DNA from: Candidatus Aenigmatarchaeota archaeon
GTDB taxonomy: Archaea; Aenigmatarchaeota; Aenigmatarchaeia; Aenigmatarchaeales; SZUA-1535
Reading direction: 5' to 3'
Length of the DNA: 5,819 nucleotides
NCBI GenBank assembly: GCA_026985775.1
Contig: JALSPV010000004.1
Coordinates: 1-5,819, forward strand
Part shown: one piece after another, positions 4,300 to 5,819 of the stretch
How positions within the stretch are numbered: the first letter of the stretch is position 1
Layout of the letters: the number at the start of each line of letters is the position of its first letter
The notes under the pieces: model-generated
Database searches by the model: none
Seen by the model: the letters and a program-made list of their open reading frames with translations, nothing else
What the model was told of the DNA's origin: nothing
Program-made: the position numbers and the translations under genes

Positions 4300-5499
4300 T
4301 TAACCAAAAACGGGTCCAAACACCGTGTAAAGCAAAAGCACAAAAACAGAAAGCGAGATAACCACGGTTATTTTTCTACCTATTTCTTCACCAAATAACT
4401 TTTCAAGAATCTCCCTTACCATTCGCCCACCATCAAGTGGATAAATTGGAAGCATATTTATTACAGCCACTGCAAAGCTTAGAGCAGAAAGTATGCAGAG
4501 AAAGTCAAGAAGGGGCTTTAACACTTTGTTGTTAATACCGAGATTTATTTCAATCCCTATGAATGGTGCGCCTTTTATTTGCGGGTGAGAAGAAAGGTTT
4601 ATTTCATAACACCTCACATCTGTACAGACTTTAACTTTTTCTCCAGGTTTATATGCGTAGGTTCTGAAAGTTTTATTTGTCAGTACGTCAAGCAGGGCAT
4701 AAGTGGCTGATAGAAGAGGTGCATTTTTGTGCATAACTACGAGTGAATAGTAGGTTTGAAATTCTGGTTCTATTTTCTTTCCGTCAAAGTACATCAGAAT
4801 CTCACCAGGATGTATTCCGGCTTTTTGTGCAGGGCTGTTGGGGAGAACTTTTTCTATTACAACTCCTTGCACCACAACATTCCACACACACATTGCAAGA
4901 AAAAGTGCAAACAAAGAAACAATCACATTTGCAAAACTACCAGCAGCAAGCACGCGGAGTTTAGCAAAGAGATGTTTCTTCTTAAATTTTTTCTCATCTG
5001 GCTCGACAAATGCACCCGGAAAAATTAAAAAAAGTAATAGCCCAACAGATTTGAGTGTTATTTTCTCTACACGAGCTATTATTCCGTGCATGGCTTCATG
5101 CGGAAACATGATGAAAAACACAACCAATACCCATATCCACCAAGGCAATAGAACAAAAGCTATTGAGCTTTCAGCTCCTTGTACAGGAGCTGGTAAGACA
5201 AGCTTTAAAGCAGGTTCTTTAAGCACACCTGTTTTTACCATCGTAACGGCTGAAAAAACATATTCCAGTCCACGAAACATGAGCCAGAAAGAAACAATTA
5301 TCCCTATCGTTGCAAGAACTTTCCAAGCTTTTGGAGATGCATTTGCAATTCTTTCCAAAACTTCGAGAAATTTTCGCGTCCTGTAAAGAATTACTAAACC
5401 TTCGCGATCAAGCTTTTTCCTTTTCTTCCAAACAATAAGCGTAAGTAAACAAATGAATGCAATAAAGCCGAGGGTGTTAGGATCTGTTAACTTAATCAT
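4300..5499 (-). CDS. Site-2-protease-like M50 intramembrane metalloprotease with PDZ domain
   Basis: A 399-residue polytopic membrane protein of peptidase family M50 (S2P/RseP type), which cuts substrates within the membrane. Order: TM segment at 8-24, a basic cytoplasmic stretch (25-60), TM at about 60-76, an outer loop (80-113), TM at about 114-132 leading straight into HEAMH (H134, E135, H138; zinc ligands and catalytic Glu), and a second hydrophobic hairpin (152-163). Next come the AAGSFAN motif (185-191) with its TM helix (to about 208), a PDZ-like domain (about 210-300, core SPAQKAGIHPGEIL), a long TM at about 328-348, and the third-ligand motif PIYPLDGGRM (D356). A last TM (377-396) ends the protein. 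All catalytic positions are present. The ATG at 5499 overlaps the Pus10 stop as ATGA, with an AGGTG Shine-Dalgarno (5505-5509) 5 nt before it. Its neighbour downstream is the pilin-LamG surface gene; a processing link is possible but unproven. Confidence 0.93.
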   Translation of the reverse strand: MIKLTDPNTLGFIAFICLLTLIVWKKRKKLDREGLVILYRTRKFLEVLERIANASPKAWKVLATIGIIVSFWLMFRGLEYVFSAVTMVKTGVLKEPALKLVLPAPVQGAESSIAFVLLPWWIWVLVVFFIMFPHEAMHGIIARVEKITLKSVGLLLFLIFPGAFVEPDEKKFKKKHLFAKLRVLAAGSFANVIVSLFALFLAMCVWNVVVQGVVIEKVLPNSPAQKAGIHPGEILMYFDGKKIEPEFQTYYSLVVMHKNAPLLSATYALLDVLTNKTFRTYAYKPGEKVKVCTDVRCYEINLSSHPQIKGAPFIGIEINLGINNKVLKPLLDFLCILSALSFAVAVINMLPIYPLDGGRMVREILEKLFGEEIGRKITVVISLSVFVLLLYTVFGPVFG

Positions 5500-5819
5500 A
5501 TTTCCACCTTCTCTATTTTTATTACATCTAGTTCCTTAACGCGAGCATTTACCCCAAGTATTTCTGCTACACTAGGTGTTGTTCTTCCATTATCCCCTGA
5601 AACAAGCTCCTTAACGTAAAGTCCTGCCGAACATTTAACTATAAGCTCTATCTTTCGCGGACCTAGAACTTTCCACTTTATCTCCTTAACTTCCCTTATC
5701 CTTTCCAAATCAGATCTTCTGTGCAGAACCCTTGTTGGTGTTTTTTGTCTTATTTTACCAATTAACTGCTTCAGTTTTTTAAGTTCTTCTTTACTTACAG
5801 GTCTTTCAAAAATAACAAT
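5496..5819 (-). CDS. pus10: tRNA pseudouridine synthase Pus10, C-terminal part (cut by window edge)
   Basis: The last 107 residues of Pus10 are visible; the frame is open through the right edge, so the N-terminal THUMP-containing part and the catalytic aspartate region lie outside. Archaeal Pus10 makes pseudouridine at tRNA positions 54 and 55 in the T-loop. Diagnostic family blocks in the visible part: QKTPTRVLHRRSDLERIR (25-42), and SAGLYVKELVSGDNGRTTPS (64-83) followed by VAEILGV and the closing KELDVIKIEKVEI. An in-frame TTG at 5708 could look like a start, but the conserved PTRVLHRRSD block lies upstream of it, so it is internal. The TGA overlaps the ATG of the M50 gene (ATGA), so the two are probably co-transcribed. 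Confidence 0.95.
   Translation of the reverse strand: MVIFERPVSKEELKKLKQLIGKIRQKTPTRVLHRRSDLERIREVKEIKWKVLGPRKIELIVKCSAGLYVKELVSGDNGRTTPSVAEILGVNARVKELDVIKIEKVEI
5505..5510 (-). promoter_or_regulatory. Shine-Dalgarno site of the M50 protease gene
   Basis: AAGGTG on the minus strand, 5 nt before the ATG at 5499 and within the last codons of pus10. Supports the chosen start at the ATGA overlap. Confidence 0.6.

Noticed and set aside
4838..5386. A 182-codon open frame on the plus strand opposite the M50 gene, plus shorter ones nearby
   Set aside because: It is antisense to a gene with all M50 motifs, has low-complexity Thr/Lys/Ser content and no recognisable domain; a shadow frame.
1..5819. 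tRNA genes, CRISPR array, insertion sequence or integrase site
   Set aside because: No cloverleaf, no regularly spaced repeats, no transposase motifs and no terminal inverted repeats were found; almost the whole window is coding.

Overview
The window is archaeal. It carries the start of topoisomerase VI subunit B, an archaeal Dim2/PNO1-like KH protein, a RIO1 kinase and the C-terminal part of a Pus10 tRNA pseudouridine synthase. Two minus-strand genes have TATA-like boxes whose midpoints lie 25-26 nt from the ATG, as expected for leaderless archaeal transcripts. The DNA is A+T-rich. No tRNA, rRNA, CRISPR array or insertion sequence is visible, and I cannot assign a lineage beyond Archaea.

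Left (1-1561, minus strand): a compact operon rio1 - KH(Dim2-like) - top6B, each gene joined to the next by a 4-nt ATGA overlap. top6B runs off the left edge. The RIO1/Dim2-like pair points to late small-subunit ribosome maturation, and its linkage to topoisomerase VI is a common archaeal arrangement. Centre-left (1600-2691, plus strand): a divergently transcribed DUF1704/MATCAP-type zinc metallopeptidase. The 53-bp gap between it and rio1 holds one TATA-like box near its midpoint, possibly serving both genes. Centre (2671-3324, minus strand): a Nudix-MazG two-domain protein with two nucleotide-pyrophosphatase modules in one chain. It converges on the peptidase gene with a 21-bp coding overlap.

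Centre-right (3363-4256, minus strand): what looks like one surface-protein gene, with an archaeal type IV pilin-like N-terminus, a beta-rich middle and a C-terminal LamG domain, broken into three reading frames. The first and last pieces are in the same frame and the middle piece is shifted, so the two frame changes cancel. The first strand region of the LamG fold also seems to be missing at the second break. Right (4300-5819, minus strand): pus10 (cut by the right edge) and a site-2-protease-like M50 membrane protease with a PDZ domain, again joined by an ATGA overlap.

Most of the window is ordinary archaeal housekeeping. The points worth a second look are the broken pilin-LamG gene, the archaeal MATCAP-like peptidase, the Nudix-MazG fusion, the KH protein whose first KH domain lacks the GXXG loop, and the shared divergent promoter.
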